From Clostridium fungisolvens (GTDB lineage Bacteria > Bacillota > Clostridia > Clostridiales > Clostridiaceae), in NCBI RefSeq assembly GCF_014193895.1, contig NZ_BLZR01000002.1, positions 62,001 to 126,000 on the forward strand: DNA of 64,000 nt, written 5' to 3'. Shown here piece after piece: positions 62,991 to 64,000 of the stretch. The number at the start of each line of letters is the position of its first letter. The stretch's first letter is position 1. The position numbers were made by a program, and so were the translations under genes. The notes below the pieces were generated by a model that saw only the letters and a program-made list of their open reading frames with translations, was not told the DNA's origin and did not search any database.

Positions 62991-63321
62991 CCTATTCTCC
63001 TACAATTAAATTATATTTTTTATAAAGACTATTGTTGATGTATTCTTAAGGTTATTACATTAATAATCTTAACTCTAATATTACTTTAACTACTATAAAT
63101 ATTCTATAAATCCTAATATATATTTTCGTCCATTTATTAACAATCTATATAGATAAATCCTATATTATTAAAATAATTTTATTTAAATTTAAAATCTATA
63201 ATTACAATTCACAAGTTGTGGTATAAAAACATAACCTCACTTTATATATTTTATACCAATATTTCATCAATCCAGCAAGAACTATCCCCTATTCAAGTAA
63301 GATTTTGTTGAACAATTTACT
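62991..63321. other. AT-rich intergenic stretch
   Basis: No ORF or repeat seen between comFB and the fabV promoter. Confidence 0.35.
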
Positions 63322-63350
63322 TTGAATATCAAATTAATTTATGATAAACT
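63322..63350 (+). promoter_or_regulatory. Sigma-A promoter of fabV
   Basis: -35 TTGAAT (63322-63327), 17-bp spacer, -10 TAAACT (63345-63350), about 45 bp before ATG. Confidence 0.5.
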
Positions 63351-63395
63351 AAGAATACATATTCTATTGATAAAATATCGCGTGAGGAGTTAACT

Positions 63396-64000
63396 ATGAT
63401 AATTAAACCTAAATTTAGAGATTATATATGTTTAACAGCTCATCCAGAAGGTTGCGCTATAAATGTACGTGAACAAGTTGAATATATAAAAAAACAAAAA
63501 AATATAACAGGACCTAAAAATGTTCTTATTCTAGGGGCTTCAACTGGTTATGGATTAGCCTCAAGAATAGCAATGGCTTTTGGTGCAAAAGCAAATACTA
63601 TAGGCGTTGTATTTGAAAGACCTGCAGCTAAAACAAGAACGGCTAGTGCAGGCTGGTATAATACTGCTGAATTCGAAAGATTAGCAAAGCAAGAAGGTCT
63701 TTATTCTAAGACTATAAATGGTGATGCCTTTTCTAATGATGTCAAAGAAAAAGCTATTGAATTAATAAAAAATGACTTAGGAAAAATCGACTTAATTATT
63801 TATAGTATTGCTTCACCAAGAAGGACTGATCCAATTACAGGCCAGACCTATCAATCAACATTAAAACCAATTGGTGAAGCCTATACAAATAAAGCAGTAA
63901 ACTTTCACACTGATATAATACAGGAAGTAACAATCTCTCCTGCTTCAGAAGATGAAGTTGAAAGCACAAGAAAAGTTATGGGTGGAGAAGATTGGGAGCT
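63396..64000 (+). CDS. fabV: Trans-2-enoyl-CoA/ACP reductase FabV, 3' end outside window
   Basis: First about 201 residues. MIIKPKFRDYICLTAHPEGCAINVREQ is the FabV N-terminus. The NAD-binding loop GASTGYGLASRIAMAFGA and GVVFERPAAKTRTASAGWYN are diagnostic. IIYSIASPRRTDPITGQTYQSTLKPIG comes before the catalytic Tyr, which lies beyond the window (usual length about 395-400). The enzyme reduces 2-enoyl thioesters with NADH, in butyrate formation or fatty acid synthesis. SD GTGAGGAG before ATG. Confidence 0.95.
   Translation, partial: MIIKPKFRDYICLTAHPEGCAINVREQVEYIKKQKNITGPKNVLILGASTGYGLASRIAMAFGAKANTIGVVFERPAAKTRTASAGWYNTAEFERLAKQEGLYSKTINGDAFSNDVKEKAIELIKNDLGKIDLIIYSIASPRRTDPITGQTYQSTLKPIGEAYTNKAVNFHTDIIQEVTISPASEDEVESTRKVMGGEDWE

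Noticed and set aside
1..64000. CRISPR array, prompted by the Cas6-like fragment
   Set aside because: No run of regularly spaced 28-37-bp direct repeats was seen on either strand. The repeats present are dispersed palindromes.

Overview
This is a low-GC, AT-rich chromosome segment from a Clostridium-like anaerobic Firmicute. Supporting signs are strong AGGAGG ribosome-binding sites, sigma-A promoters and Rho-independent terminators almost everywhere. The gene families also fit: a DNRLRE-type secreted protein behind a c-di-GMP-I riboswitch, HelD, FabV, DUF3793 next to flavodoxin, ComFB and a LevR-type sigma-54 activator. Genes lie on both strands in short operons. I see no rRNA, tRNA, CRISPR array or prophage. 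The species cannot be named from this sequence alone.

Layout. 1-5.3 kb: start of a large secreted protein under a c-di-GMP riboswitch, an ABC-F ATPase and a pair of half-size DMT transporters. 5.6-8.6 kb: Crp/Fnr and LysR regulators and an AEC carrier. 8.6-17.2 kb: a nucleoside salvage block with purine nucleoside phosphorylase (deoD), an MFS transporter, pyrimidine-nucleoside phosphorylase (pdp), a LacI regulator and a nucleoside ABC transporter of the NupOPQ type without its lipoprotein. 18-26.9 kb: a nitroreductase with a divergent HxlR regulator, HelD, a radical SAM protein behind a candidate small RNA, an amino-acid permease and a diguanylate cyclase. 27.2-40.4 kb: an alpha-glucoside system with two GH65 phosphorylases, a carbohydrate ABC importer, a YesM/YesN-type two-component pair and a truncated second sensor. 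41-44.2 kb: nitroreductase, thioesterase, patatin and DUF2935 proteins. 44.4-50.1 kb: a lactose/cellobiose-type PTS operon with a consensus sigma-54 promoter, an array of helically phased upstream sites and a divergent LevR-type activator. 50.2-54.3 kb: an ECF S component, GNAT, alanine racemase and a 2-hydroxyacid dehydrogenase. 54.4-58.8 kb: a DUF155 protein, a roughly 370-nt structured RNA ahead of a small membrane protein, an IS3-family element and a second diguanylate cyclase. 59.1-64 kb: a decayed flavodoxin gene beside DUF3793, a Cas6-like N-terminal fragment, a UgtP-like glycosyltransferase, ComFB and the start of fabV.

How parts connect. Two GGDEF proteins could feed the c-di-GMP riboswitch that controls the surface protein. 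The nucleoside block imports nucleosides and splits them by phosphorolysis. The GH65 locus imports an alpha-linked disaccharide or oligosaccharide and splits it with phosphate, probably under YesMN control. The PTS operon is very likely controlled by the adjacent LevR-like protein through sigma-54.

The intergenic DNA is unusually rich in small palindromic repeats. One family of about 99 bp (eight near-full copies plus fragments) and one of about 98 bp (three copies) are both flanked by TA, as expected for MITEs moved by a Tc1/mariner/IS630-type transposase that is not in this window. A third family of about 190 bp carries a terminator-like hairpin. One 99-bp copy sits inside a copy of the third family, so the window holds its own filled and empty site. 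The most interesting unexplained object is the structured RNA at 55.50-55.87 kb.
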